From Paenibacillus faecis (GTDB lineage Bacteria; Bacillota; Bacilli; Paenibacillales; Paenibacillaceae): a stretch of DNA of 64,000 bases. A program made the translations under genes and the position numbers. Below are positions 53,501 through 62,003 of this stretch, piece after piece (the stretch's first letter is position 1; each line of letters opens with the position of its first letter). Under the pieces are notes generated by a model, which worked only from the letters and a program-made list of their open reading frames with translations, was not told the origin of the DNA and did not search any database. Location of the stretch: assembly GCF_008084145.1 (NCBI RefSeq), contig NZ_VSDO01000001.1, positions 1,130,840 through 1,194,839 on the forward strand, read 5' to 3'.

Positions 53501-56500
53501 CCGCATGCTCGGCAACTTTAAATATCATTAATGGACTGTAACTGTCCCCTTTGACCGCCTGAATGTGGAAAGTCCCCGTATTTTGCGTCACCTTGTCCGA
53601 CTTGACCACACCGGCCGCATCCGCGACCGCATCAGGTACTTCCACCCCGTTCAGAAGCAGCTTTGCACCTGCCGCGCCGGCTCCACTCGCCTCTTTTACC
53701 GTGAAAGAAGCCTCATAGCCCTTGGCAACCTCGTAAGTGTTCCATGTCAGCCCGAGCTCCGTCAGCACGGTAGCTTCCACGTCCGCGCTTAAATAAGTAA
53801 CCGGCTGCCCCGTTCCCTTGGTGGAAGTGACCGAGCCTTCATGGAAGCCGATCTTCAGCGGCTTGGCCAGTTGTCCGGCCGCCTCCTCCAACGTATGCGG
53901 TCCGACGTAGTCGCCCCGTACGGTGTAGCGGATTTGACCGATAAGATCCCGGTCCCCCAGCTTCGCTTCATGGAGATGATGCAGCTCCAGTTTGACGACG
54001 CCCTGTTCGTCCACGTTGGAGCTTAATTGCCCTTCACTTACTTTTGCGCCGCGTACCACTTCCAAATTTTTAACGGCGGCCGGGTCAAATTTGAAGGCAA
54101 CAACCCCCTCCTTCAACTCCGCAGCCCTTTCCGCATAGATGTCCAGCGTATAGGTTTTGCCCGCATACAACGAATCCGGCGTATCGTACACATAGAACGG
54201 AGAACCCAGGTTTACGGTAAAATACCACTCCTTGATGGTCTGGTTTCCGCTCAAATCGCGAACGGCCACTTTCACCTTATGCCTTCCTTCCGCCAGCGGT
54301 GTTTTCGGCTGATAGGAAATCTGCCCTTTCGGCGGATAGAACCCGTACTCCACCTGCTGATCGTCCACATAGACGCGGATCGTCGCCGGGTCGATCAGAG
54401 TCGTGCCCGGGTGCTGCACGGGATCGTAGCCCGCATCTTCCGCGGTAATGGAAATGGTCGGAGTTCCCGTCTTCACCACTTCATTGTCCCCGGGGGAGCT
54501 TTGTTTGAAAACCGGTGGGGTCCGGTCTTCGTCCAGTGGTCCGTATACCGCACGAATGTCGTCGATATACAGCGCCCCCGCGGTTTTGTTGGTGTTCTTG
54601 GTCTCCATATATCTTACCGGCAGATCCATCGTTAGCGGCGTTGTCTTCCCCTTAGGCACAGCCGCCTCGACATATTTCCACCCGGTCCAATCGACGCCCG
54701 TCGTTTGATCGGTAAAATCCACCGCAATGGCGGCATTGTTTCCGTCCCGAAGCTGGCCGCGCAGCCAGTGCTTCTGCCCGTCGCCGTAGACCCACATGCC
54801 GATTTTTTCCGGGTATCCCGGAATCTGGATCGACTTCCCATCGAGCGCGGTTAAATAAGCGCCGGAGGTTCCGGTTGTACCGGTGAAATCGTACTCCAAT
54901 TTAACCGCTTTGCTCCCTCCGCGCACATAATCCAGATCGGTGATTTCGGAAATGGAGGCGGAGTTAGCCTTCACGGAAGTCGCTTTATAGTTTCCGACGC
55001 CATTTTCAAAATCCTCCAGCATAACCGGAGGGAGACCGACGTTGACTTCAAACGAGGCCTCTACATCCCCGTAGGCGGCATATATTTTGCCATGCGCCCC
55101 GTTCTCGTTCGTCGCCGTAAAGACGCCGTGTTCGTCGATCGTGCCGATGTTGCCTTCGACCCGCCATGTAAAATTCTCGTTGCCGGCCTGAATCGTTTGC
55201 CCGTTTCGCAGCGCTTTGACGGACAAAACGACCTTTTCGCCGTTGCTATACGTTTTGATCGAATCCGGGAACGCCAAGGCGGTCAGTTGATCCACCACTT
55301 CGATTTCCGCGCTGCCCTCGGCTGACCCTAGGGTCGCCTCCACCCGGCCCGTTCCCGCAGCCGCTCCGGCCGTAAACAAACCGTTCGCATCGATGGTCCC
55401 AAGCGCGGGATCAACCTGCCAGGACACCTGCCCCAAAGCCGGAGCGGGATGCCCGTTGGCATCTACACCCGCTGCCTGAAAAGGGACCGAAGCTCCCGCA
55501 AGAATCCGCTCGGCGTTGGGCTGAATCGCCAAACTTGCGGTGGTGGACAGCTCGGGAGCGGTATTGACCAGCAGCAGGCCGTTCCCGACTTTTCGCTCAT
55601 AGCCGTCGGATCCCCGGTTCATCATCTTGACGCCCGTAGTCCCCGGCATCCGGGCAACCAGTGTGGAGGACCCCCCGCCGTCCAGGTTCATGGCATTGAC
55701 GATACCCATGGATTGCATGGCCGCGGCCAGCTCTTCGGTCTCCATCCCTTCGCTAAACCCGGGAGCGCGACCGTCCACTTCAAAAAGCACGACACTGCCG
55801 TCGGTCTTGGTGCCGATCGCCGTTCTCGGATGTACGCCGGCTGGTCCTATGCCGGTTCTAACAACCCCGTCCTTCACGAGCGGCCCCTGTCCGCTGATGA
55901 TCAGCTCCGCCTCATTCCATTCTCCGTCCAGCGCAAAGCTCGCCGTCAGTTCATCCCCGATTTTCAGATCCTGCGTCACCGCACGGGACGTCCCGGACGC
56001 CGACAATACGACTTGCCCTTCTGCCAGGGGCGCATCCCCCTGGTTCAAGCGGACTTCGGCTACCTTCAGCTTCAGGGTTTGCCCGCTTTTTACTTCACCC
56101 TCCAACACATCTAAAATAAACTCATCACCTGTAGCCGGTGTTTTCGTGGAATTCGCATAATCCGGCGTAAACAGAACGAGCTGATTCTCGTTCCGGTAAC
56201 GGTTGATGCTGGTCAAATTCGTCTTTTGCCCGCCGATCGTCACGGTTTTCTCCAGGACCGGCTTTCCGTATAACGAGCGCCCTTCTTCCGTAAGTCCAAA
56301 TGCGTAGGAAGAGCTGCCGCTGTTTAGAATGATGCCGTCATCCACAAACAGGCCGTTCGGAACACCGGTAGCCATCCCTGAAATTTCATAAAAATCGCCG
56401 TTGATTCCCGCAATGACCCGGTTTCCCGGTCTGTCCGCGTAAGCGGCCATCTCTGTCAAAGGTTTCATCCCGTAGACCTTGCCGTCTTTGGTCCCGGCCT

Positions 56501-56753
56501 GCAGTTCAAGACCCGGATGGGCCGGATTAAACTCGATCGCATGAATCTTCTGCCGGCCGCGGTTATCCTGGATGTCCATCCAGGCATAAACGGCTTCCGG
56601 CCCGACTTCCGTCCGTCTTGTATCGATAACCTGGCCGTAACCGCCCGCCTGCGGCTCGCCGAAAGCCGCGTTTACGCTGCTTAACGGCTGCAACAACGAT
56701 AAAAACAATACAAATGCTACAACTGCGTTGATCTGTCGCCTAAACCTTCTCAT
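50595..56753 (-). CDS. Giant SLH-domain surface protein: phosphodiester glycosidase plus metallophosphatase
   Basis: 2,052 residues with a signal peptide (about 1-33). In order: an NAGPA-type phosphodiester glycosidase domain (about 60-410; 'NAMNLDGGGSSTLV'), Big-type domains, a galactose-binding-like beta-sandwich, an Ig-like segment, a cohesin-like domain ('VAFKFDPAAVKNLEVV'), a fibronectin-III/purple acid phosphatase N-domain, a metallophosphatase ('FIGDSQ', 'HAGDMVDKG', 'GNHEVMG', 'NGHDHIYMRS'), two more Big domains, a Pro/Asp-rich linker, and three C-terminal SLH domains that bind pyruvylated wall polymer. It is a wall-anchored enzyme, possibly removing phosphodiester-linked sugars and then phosphate. 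ATG 56753 has GGGAGG upstream. Confidence 0.92.
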   Translation of the reverse strand: MRRFRRQINAVVAFVLFLSLLQPLSSVNAAFGEPQAGGYGQVIDTRRTEVGPEAVYAWMDIQDNRGRQKIHAIEFNPAHPGLELQAGTKDGKVYGMKPLTEMAAYADRPGNRVIAGINGDFYEISGMATGVPNGLFVDDGIILNSGSSSYAFGLTEEGRSLYGKPVLEKTVTIGGQKTNLTSINRYRNENQLVLFTPDYANSTKTPATGDEFILDVLEGEVKSGQTLKLKVAEVRLNQGDAPLAEGQVVLSASGTSRAVTQDLKIGDELTASFALDGEWNEAELIISGQGPLVKDGVVRTGIGPAGVHPRTAIGTKTDGSVVLFEVDGRAPGFSEGMETEELAAAMQSMGIVNAMNLDGGGSSTLVARMPGTTGVKMMNRGSDGYERKVGNGLLLVNTAPELSTTASLAIQPNAERILAGASVPFQAAGVDANGHPAPALGQVSWQVDPALGTIDANGLFTAGAAAGTGRVEATLGSAEGSAEIEVVDQLTALAFPDSIKTYSNGEKVVLSVKALRNGQTIQAGNENFTWRVEGNIGTIDEHGVFTATNENGAHGKIYAAYGDVEASFEVNVGLPPVMLEDFENGVGNYKATSVKANSASISEITDLDYVRGGSKAVKLEYDFTGTTGTSGAYLTALDGKSIQIPGYPEKIGMWVYGDGQKHWLRGQLRDGNNAAIAVDFTDQTTGVDWTGWKYVEAAVPKGKTTPLTMDLPVRYMETKNTNKTAGALYIDDIRAVYGPLDEDRTPPVFKQSSPGDNEVVKTGTPTISITAEDAGYDPVQHPGTTLIDPATIRVYVDDQQVEYGFYPPKGQISYQPKTPLAEGRHKVKVAVRDLSGNQTIKEWYFTVNLGSPFYVYDTPDSLYAGKTYTLDIYAERAAELKEGVVAFKFDPAAVKNLEVVRGAKVSEGQLSSNVDEQGVVKLELHHLHEAKLGDRDLIGQIRYTVRGDYVGPHTLEEAAGQLAKPLKIGFHEGSVTSTKGTGQPVTYLSADVEATVLTELGLTWNTYEVAKGYEASFTVKEASGAGAAGAKLLLNGVEVPDAVADAAGVVKSDKVTQNTGTFHIQAVKGDSYSPLMIFKVAEHAGSAEPRNINVTMGSDAATSRHMTWHTDPATEGTVVELAKRSEFTDFSAGNVIRITGGSSLYNTNNDGTIRVHKAEVQGLEPDTEYVYRVGDGGANMSAVGTFRTSGLTGDAVKFLFIGDSQAENKSGFAQWGNTLDQAVQDMPDADMLVHAGDMVDKGFEQEQWDWWFEAAQQELMQTTLVPIIGNHEVMGNNGNGDYLAQFHNPQNGSAGTKGSSFSFDINNTHFVVLNTEGSEESFKEQAEWLDKDLAGTDRKWKVLFFHQGPYGSIYANERAQKIWVPVIDKHQVDLVLNGHDHIYMRSFPMKGGKIVPEGQGTRYVIGGSSGPKFYSLTERFWQEKIYDEDIHVFTGVEIVGDTLTLTAKTVDGTVIDVLTLGKTEPTLQSIEIQGKLQLAPGDSDRPVVEGVYSSGARTILHEDIAYNSSEESVASIDADGTIKALAEGMTVISATYEGLTNSYNLKVTLDAPTMSGVALRGPKELKRGETGTAVTEAVYSDGSSYPLKEGVLYNSSNHNVATIDAEGRLKAVGEGVSVISAVYEDWSDAYELTVTGGPRPTPTPDPDRDSDDSEDSDPVDTTPQPVTPPAAVQTPGELIIGERELLNRGADGSVSVETKGEIRKIVLPGNAAELLKEAPLRIRSEELQLDIPAAVFGQLAAQRPAGTTAGSSIILSAEPAGNARNWLNGASARSGATLSAVGAMLTLSMELKDSANRTMASTGALTEPVTVSFPVSAETDRDLTGIYLVGEDGSLRYAGGKWDGDRITAQIHQFGTLAVVKYDKSFSDLPSGHWAERTVKKLAARLLVEGVSADRFEPDRQVTRAEFTAMLVRALGLEGSQSEGGTPVFADVEAGSWYAEALAFASQAGLIQGTGEANFHPDRAITRQEMAAMLVRAYAKAAGGGAISVAPASLFSDLDGSPAWARSAADQAGGLGLMKGRGQGQFLPSANGTRAESAQMLLNLIERLEQRQ

Positions 56754-56887
56754 TTTGCCCGATATCCTCCCTGTCGGTTTTTCCGCTCCCAAAATCAACT
56801 TAAGAACGATGACATAAAGAACATCTTACTGTCGAAACGTAAACAAGAGATTAAATGGAATCGCAAACTATGTTAAGAGATTTCGCA

Positions 56888-56918
56888 TTGACTCTCACAA
56901 TATGGGAGGGTCTATGAT
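56888..56918 (+). promoter_or_regulatory. MerR-type promoter/operator
   Basis: TTGACT (56888-56893) and TATGAT (56913-56918) are separated by 19 bases, the over-long spacer of MerR-activated promoters. The spacer carries the dyad GACTCTC...GAGGGTC (56890-56912), like BmrR/Mta operators. Confidence 0.78.
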
Positions 56919-56955
56919 AATTACGATCCGGATCAACGAAATATGAGGAGGCCTT

Positions 56956-57771
56956 ATGTTTAAAATCGGTGATTTTTCCAAACTGGTCAGAGTATCAATA
57001 AGGATGCTGCGGCATTACGACGAAATTGGACTGTTAGAGCCAATGTCCACGGACGAGTTTACGGGTTACCGCTACTACTCTGTGGAGCAGATTCCCCGGG
57101 CTAACCGAATCCAGGTTTTGAAAGAGATGGGATTTTCCCTGGCGGAAATATCGGGCGTAATGAATCAGGATCTGGATGCCACACAACTGCTCAGCCTGTT
57201 GGAAAACCGGAAGCGTCAAATTGCGGAAGTCATCGAGAGTGAACACACGAAACTGCGGCGCGTCGAGTTTCTGATCGGCCAACTTAACAAGGAGGATATG
57301 TATATGAACTATGAAGTAACTGTTAAGCAGATTCCCACCTATAAAGTTCTGGCGCTGAGAGATACCCTACACGCTTATAACGCGGAGGGGTCGTTGTGGA
57401 AGGAGTTAGGGGATTTTGTCCAGGAGCACCATGTTAAGGTGACCGCACCATGCTACGCGATATATTACGATGAGGGTTATAAAGAAGGGGATGTCGACGC
57501 GGAAGTCACGATGTGCTTCCAGGGCCAAGCGGCCGAATCTGACCGTATCAAGGTGAGGGAACTCGAAGCCGTTCCCGAAATGGCCTGCATCTTTCATCAT
57601 GGTCCGTTCGAGGAAATGTCGGCGGCCTATCATGCCCTGGGCGTTTGGCTGGAATCCAACGGTTACCGCTGGAACGGCCCGCATCGGGCTATCTACCATA
57701 AAGGGCCGTGGACCGGGGAAGATCCGGCCGACTATCTGACCGAAATTCAAGCTCCCGTCACGAAAAAATAA
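56956..57771 (+). CDS. MerR-family regulator with GyrI-like effector domain
   Basis: 271 residues. The N-terminal MerR winged helix ('MFKIGDFSKLVRVSIRMLRHYDEIGLL' in its first two helices, 'TGYRYYSVEQ') is followed by a long dimerising helix and a C-terminal GyrI-like/BmrR-type ligand domain (about 118-265). Such proteins bind hydrophobic cationic compounds and untwist 19-base-spaced promoters. The only promoter of that kind seen nearby is its own, so it is autoregulated; an efflux target is not evident. GAGGAGGCCTT precedes the ATG. Confidence 0.92.
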   Translation: MFKIGDFSKLVRVSIRMLRHYDEIGLLEPMSTDEFTGYRYYSVEQIPRANRIQVLKEMGFSLAEISGVMNQDLDATQLLSLLENRKRQIAEVIESEHTKLRRVEFLIGQLNKEDMYMNYEVTVKQIPTYKVLALRDTLHAYNAEGSLWKELGDFVQEHHVKVTAPCYAIYYDEGYKEGDVDAEVTMCFQGQAAESDRIKVRELEAVPEMACIFHHGPFEEMSAAYHALGVWLESNGYRWNGPHRAIYHKGPWTGEDPADYLTEIQAPVTKK

Positions 57772-57794
57772 ACCGTATTTCCGTATAACTTTTA

Positions 57795-57820
57795 GGTCTG
57801 GATCGCCATCCAGACCTTTT
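57795..57820 (+). terminator. Terminator of the MerR gene
   Basis: GGTCTGGAT and ATCCAGACC arms with a four-base loop, then TTTT, 23 bases past the stop. Confidence 0.85.
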
Positions 57821-57840
57821 CTCTTTGGTAAAGAACAATT

Positions 57841-58269
57841 CTAACCAAAGTAGGATATTCTTCCAGTAAAAAGGAATTTTCCGTTGTTATCGCGGATACC
57901 GACACGGAGTTTCAAGATATTGCCGCGGACCTCGGTTATTTTGCCTCGGAACATAAGGAGACCGACTCCGTTTTCTGTCCGGACAAAACACCAACGCGCT
58001 ATGAGCTGCCCGCAGGGTTCTCCATCACGAGCATGGAGGATGGCCTGGACTTGTACCAGTACGGGCGCGTCTTATGGAGGGGCTTCGATCATGAGGCCAA
58101 CGGGGAAGGCTCATTCCGGTTTACCCCGGAAACCGAACAGGCTTTAAGTGCGGAAATGCTACGTCCTCACGTGGATTTGAGCCTGAAGGTGGCCGTTCTC
58201 ACTCCGGAAGGGAACTACGCTTCCTACTGCGGCATGTGGTACGAAAATAGAGGGAAAATTTCCCGTTAA
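57841..58269 (+). pseudogene. GNAT acetyltransferase fragment, truncated at both ends
   Basis: The frame from about 57841 reads 'VVIADTDTEFQDIAADLGYF...', 'GFSITSMEDGLDLYQYGRVLWRGFDHE', 'LKVAVLTPEGNYASYCGMWYENR' and then stops within a family C repeat at 58267-58269. This is the N-terminal and central part of a larger GNAT protein: the acetyl-CoA motif A, which should follow 'YCGMWY', is missing, and there is no good start codon or ribosome site at the 5' end. The junction with the repeat is exact to within a few codons. Confidence 0.72.
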
Positions 58270-58440
58270 TTCCCCGCTTTTTGCCCATGGATCAAATTTA
58301 GCAGGAAAACCTCCAGCTATTTCGCGGCCGGGCCGCCGATATCCGCCATTTCGGACGAATTAACGGGAGATTTTCCCGGTAATTCATCTCTGCCGCCGCA
58401 TAGGCACCAAATTAACGGGCAAAATTCCCGTTAATTTTTC
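58250..58440. repeat. Family C repeat block (copy 2)
   Basis: CCCGTTAAT words at 58268, 58380 and 58427 alternate with AGCAGGA/CCTCCAGCT; hairpins TTAACGGGA...TCCCGGTAA (58369-58382) and TTAACGGG...CCCGTTAA (58415-58436) match the block at 40389-40590. It truncates the GNAT fragment. Confidence 0.75.
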
Positions 58441-58501
58441 ACCAGTGGAATGAGATGGAGGCAGCTATCATTTGCATAAAAAAGCAGCCGCCCCCTTTTC
58501 G

Positions 58502-59401
58502 TTACTCCAAATCCACGCCGTACCGTCTCTCCTCTTTCGTTGCCCTGAAGCCTAACGATTCGTAAAGGGATAGCGCGGAAGCGTTTGCGGTATGCACCAT
58601 CAGATTGGCGCGCGAAAGACCGTGAGCTTTAAGGTAAAGCAAACCCTGTGCCAGCAAAACCTTGGCCAAACCCCGTTTTCTCCAAGGCTCCCTGACAAAA
58701 ACGTCCTCGATCGTCCCTTCGTCCCCCTCCCGCCAGGCCATTAATCCGGCGACGATCCGGTCTTCTTGCCGGATCACCAGGGAGGTCCACAGGTCTTTTC
58801 CCTTGTATTCCCTCAGCCTTTCAAGCCCTAGCGGCGTATCCGGCCAAATTTCCGCTTCTATCTGCAAATACTCGCGCTCCTCCCGGGCGGACTCCATCCT
58901 CCAGCAGGAATAATCAAATTCCGGGACCGGCGCTGGTTCCGGGATCGGTTCATGCAAGTCGCGGCTCATGCAGAACAGACTGTGTAAGGGACGATATCCT
59001 TTGTCGGTAAAATAACGGGTGTTGACTTCCTCCCCGGCATCATTTCCCATACAAAGCAAAGTGCCGTATTCGGTAGACAGCGACTTTTTCAATGCCAGCG
59101 ACCTAGCGAACAAATGCGAATAAACCCGATCCAGCAGGACCGTATCGCCCTCCCTTTCCGGAACGGTCTTCAAGTTGAGATAAATGGAGTGCTTGCATGC
59201 CGTAGACCGGCCCGGCGGAACGACATTAATGACGGCGACCTGACCTTTGGCGATCATTCTGCCGTGCTCGAAAGCGCAGTATACATTCTCCCAATTGTCC
59301 TCATCGCCGACCCACCAAAACAAGGCGTCCTTGTTTCTCATGACGGCTTGATACAGTTCGCCCAGCATGGGCATATCTTCTTTATCAAAATGGCGGATCA
59401 T
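58502..59401 (-). CDS. Two-domain GNAT acetyltransferase
   Basis: 299 residues. The N-terminal half ('WWVGDEDNWENVYCAFEHGRMIAKGQV') resembles a degenerate GNAT fold; the C-terminal half has motif A 'DVFVREPWRKRGLAKVLLAQGL' and the end signature 'ANASALSLYESLGF'. The substrate is unknown. The start is ATG 59401, five bases after GAGAGG, although the frame is open to 59503. It lies near the other GNAT fragment, but they are not copies of one another. Confidence 0.85.
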   Translation of the reverse strand: MIRHFDKEDMPMLGELYQAVMRNKDALFWWVGDEDNWENVYCAFEHGRMIAKGQVAVINVVPPGRSTACKHSIYLNLKTVPEREGDTVLLDRVYSHLFARSLALKKSLSTEYGTLLCMGNDAGEEVNTRYFTDKGYRPLHSLFCMSRDLHEPIPEPAPVPEFDYSCWRMESAREEREYLQIEAEIWPDTPLGLERLREYKGKDLWTSLVIRQEDRIVAGLMAWREGDEGTIEDVFVREPWRKRGLAKVLLAQGLLYLKAHGLSRANLMVHTANASALSLYESLGFRATKEERRYGVDLE

Positions 59402-59539
59402 TGTCTCCTCTCCCGCGGGAGATGGAATCGTGCTAATGGCAAACGCCTCCTTCGGCTCTATTATCTCGACCTTAACACGGGCCTCCCGGGGTATCCAGGC
59501 CAAACTCGGCTATACTTGAAAATGACACGCCACGCAAAA

Positions 59540-59571
59540 GCAGCCGGAACAGGAACGCCCTGCCCGGCTGC
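59540..59571 (-). terminator. Terminator of the butanediol dehydrogenase gene
   Basis: GCAGCCGG and CCGGCTGC arms are followed by TTTTGCG on the minus strand, 15 bases past the stop. Confidence 0.78.
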
Positions 59572-59585
59572 GATATTTTCAACAA

Positions 59586-60638
59586 TTAGAGATTTGGAGA
59601 AACGAGGATCTTGACCTGATTTTTCTCTTTCAGCAAAGCTTCAAAGCCCTGCTCCACGATTTCGTTCAGCCCGATCCGTTTGGTAACCAGCTTCTCCGCG
59701 GAGAAGTAGCCTTGATTCATCAAGCTGATGACGGCCGGGAACACATCCCGGTAGCCGATGATACCGGCAATATTGCGCTCATGCATCACGATCCGGTTCG
59801 GATGGATGGAAGCTTCCTTCTCGAAGATGCTGACGATCATAATCTGGCCGCTCAGCTTGGTGGATTCGATCGCCTGGGTCAGTACAACCGGTACCCCGGT
59901 TACCTCATAAGCAACATCCGCTCCGCCATCCGTCAGCCGGTGAATTTCTTGGACGACATCCACATCCGCCGGATTCAAACCGATGGCTCCCAGTTCTTCC
60001 GCTTTGTTTCTCCGCTCGGCCGACAGCTCCACCGCATAAATTTCCGATGCGCCGGAAGCTTTGAGCGCTTCGATGACAAGCAGCCCGATCGGTCCCGCGC
60101 CGAACACCACCGCACGGTCGCCGACTTTGAACTGGCTTTGGCGTACGGCATACAGCGCCACAGCGGATGGCTCGACAAGAGCGCCCTGCTCGTAAGATAC
60201 GCTGTCTGGAATTTTATGAACCATGTGCTCATCCGCTGCGACATATTCGGAGAAACCGCCTCCGCCCCCGGCCAGTCCGAGGAAGCCCATTTGTTCGCAA
60301 AGATTATATTTGCCCTGTCTGCAGGCCGTACATTTGCCGCAGGCGAAAATCGGCTCGACCACAACGCGATCGCCCGCTTTGAATTTCGTCACGCCCTCGC
60401 CGACTTCAACAACCTGACCGGAAAACTCATGTCCCATGACGACAGGCGCCTTCTCATTAGTGAGCGGGTGCGGGCTATTTTGTGAAATGAAAATCGGTCC
60501 TGCCGCATATTCGTGCAAATCGCTGCCGCAGATCCCGCACCATTCCACTTTTATTTTAACTTTCCCTTTAAGGGAAGTCGGTTCTTCAATGTTATCAACC
60601 CTCAAGTCTTTTACTCCGTGCCATCTCAATGCCTTCAT
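59586..60638 (-). CDS. bdhA: 2,3-butanediol dehydrogenase (zinc-dependent MDR family)
   Basis: 350 residues. Catalytic zinc ligands are Cys in 'CGICGSDLHEY', His in 'GHEFSG' and Glu in 'VEPSAVALYA'; structural zinc is bound by 'CGKCTACRQGKYNLC'. The NAD+ site is 'GAGPIGLL'. Sequence and length agree with (R,R)-butanediol dehydrogenase (BdhA), which interconverts acetoin and 2,3-butanediol in overflow metabolism and NADH balance. A LacI-type operator lies 84 bases upstream, and a LacI regulator is encoded divergently. Confidence 0.92.
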   Translation of the reverse strand: MKALRWHGVKDLRVDNIEEPTSLKGKVKIKVEWCGICGSDLHEYAAGPIFISQNSPHPLTNEKAPVVMGHEFSGQVVEVGEGVTKFKAGDRVVVEPIFACGKCTACRQGKYNLCEQMGFLGLAGGGGGFSEYVAADEHMVHKIPDSVSYEQGALVEPSAVALYAVRQSQFKVGDRAVVFGAGPIGLLVIEALKASGASEIYAVELSAERRNKAEELGAIGLNPADVDVVQEIHRLTDGGADVAYEVTGVPVVLTQAIESTKLSGQIMIVSIFEKEASIHPNRIVMHERNIAGIIGYRDVFPAVISLMNQGYFSAEKLVTKRIGLNEIVEQGFEALLKEKNQVKILVSPNL

Positions 60639-60721
60639 TAAAGCTCATCTCCCTGTCTTGAAGAAAAAGTGAAAAAGTCACAAATTAAAAAGCTTAAACA
60701 GTCAAAATATAAAATAATTTA

Positions 60722-60733
60722 GGAAACGTTTCC
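60722..60733. promoter_or_regulatory. LacI-family operator upstream of bdhA
   Basis: GGAAACGTTTCC is a perfect 12-base palindrome with the central CG typical of LacI/GalR operators. It is 150 bases from a near-copy next to the lacI-type gene. Confidence 0.75.
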
Positions 60734-60882
60734 GATGTCTATATTGTCACATATCCGACATATTGTCAAATGATTTTACCTGTTGCATGTGATTAATGTA
60801 ATTTGATTCCATAGTAACTATAAAGTCAAAGCCTGTTACATGATATAATATAAACAAAGAGTGAAAATTTTCGTTATTTTTC

Positions 60883-60894
60883 GGAAACGATTCC
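60883..60894. promoter_or_regulatory. LacI-family operator at the regulator gene
   Basis: GGAAACGATTCC differs from the 60722 site at one position. It lies downstream of a TATAAT box (60845-60850) and 22 bases ahead of the regulator's ATG, fitting autorepression. Confidence 0.72.
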
Positions 60895-60915
60895 TATAAG
60901 AAAGGGTAAAATCGA

Positions 60916-61947
60916 ATGGCCAACAGGAGAAAGGTGACGATTGAAGATGTAGCGAAGCAAGCGGGCGTCGGCATAGCGACCGTGTCCCGGGCGCTGAATG
61001 ACAGCGGCGGCATCAGCGCGAAGACCAAGGCGCGCATCATGCAGGTCATTGAAGAGATGGGGTTTGTTCCGAATACCTCGGCGCAGAGCCTGAAAATTCG
61101 CCAAACCCGCCAGATTGCGCTGGCGGTTCCCGATATCCGCAACGCGATCATTCCCGACATAGCCTGGTCCGTAGAACAGGCGGCCAAGCAGCATGGATAC
61201 CGGGTAGTGCAGATTAATACGCTGGGCAATGCCCGGCTTGAGCTTGAGATTTTGCGGGAGGTTAAGAAGCTGCATGTGGACGGCCTCGTTCTGTTTCCGC
61301 TGGCTTACCCGAAGACGCTGGAAAGCCTGATCAATCAGTGCGGCATTCCCGTCTCCGTTATCAATTACGGAAAAAAACTCAGCACCGACCTCAAGGCCGA
61401 TATCGTCGGATTGGCCCGCCAGGAAGGAAAGCTGGTGATGGAGCATCTGCTGCAGATCGGGAGAACAAGGATCGCCTATGCCGGCGCTCCCAAGGACAAG
61501 ATCGAGGAGCGTTATCTCGCTTACGAGCAGTCCTTGAGACAGGTGGAGGCTTCGCTCGTGTTTTTCGGTGAAGATTTCTCGTTCGAAACGGGGCGGCAGG
61601 CGGCCGATTATTTCTATAGCCTGAAACATATGCCGGATGCCATCTATGCGGTGAACGACATGGTGGCGATCGGAATTGTGAACCGGTTCAAGGAACTGGG
61701 GGTCCGGGTTCCGGAGGATGTGGCCGTCGCCGGAATCGACAACAATTTATGGACGACCGTCACGACTCCGCAGATCACCTCGGTATCGATTATGGGCAAT
61801 GAGGTGGGGCGCCTGGCCGCGGAGCTGCTGCTGAAGCGCATCCAGTCCGCGCAGCCTTTGGATTATGAACGGGTGGAATTCGAGCCGCGGCTGATCGTTA
61901 GGGAATCCAGCGTCAGCATGAAACATTACTCGCGCAACGAGGCCTAA
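60916..61947 (+). CDS. LacI-family transcriptional regulator
   Basis: 343 residues. The helix-turn-helix and hinge are at the N-terminus ('TIEDVAKQAGVGIATVSRALN'), followed by a periplasmic-binding-protein-like effector domain ('IALAVPDIRNAIIPDIAWSVEQAA', 'AVNDMVAIGIVNRFKELGVRVPEDVAVAGIDNN'). Two similar palindromes in the divergent bdhA intergenic region suggest that it controls both genes. Whether the ligand is acetoin, a sugar or a phospho-protein such as HPr cannot be told. AAAGGG lies nine bases ahead of ATG. Confidence 0.92.
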   Translation: MANRRKVTIEDVAKQAGVGIATVSRALNDSGGISAKTKARIMQVIEEMGFVPNTSAQSLKIRQTRQIALAVPDIRNAIIPDIAWSVEQAAKQHGYRVVQINTLGNARLELEILREVKKLHVDGLVLFPLAYPKTLESLINQCGIPVSVINYGKKLSTDLKADIVGLARQEGKLVMEHLLQIGRTRIAYAGAPKDKIEERYLAYEQSLRQVEASLVFFGEDFSFETGRQAADYFYSLKHMPDAIYAVNDMVAIGIVNRFKELGVRVPEDVAVAGIDNNLWTTVTTPQITSVSIMGNEVGRLAAELLLKRIQSAQPLDYERVEFEPRLIVRESSVSMKHYSRNEA

Positions 61948-62003
61948 AAGCGCATTTTCCGGCCCATCATTTTTGTCATAGCATGCTGGTGTGGAATGCC
62001 CGA

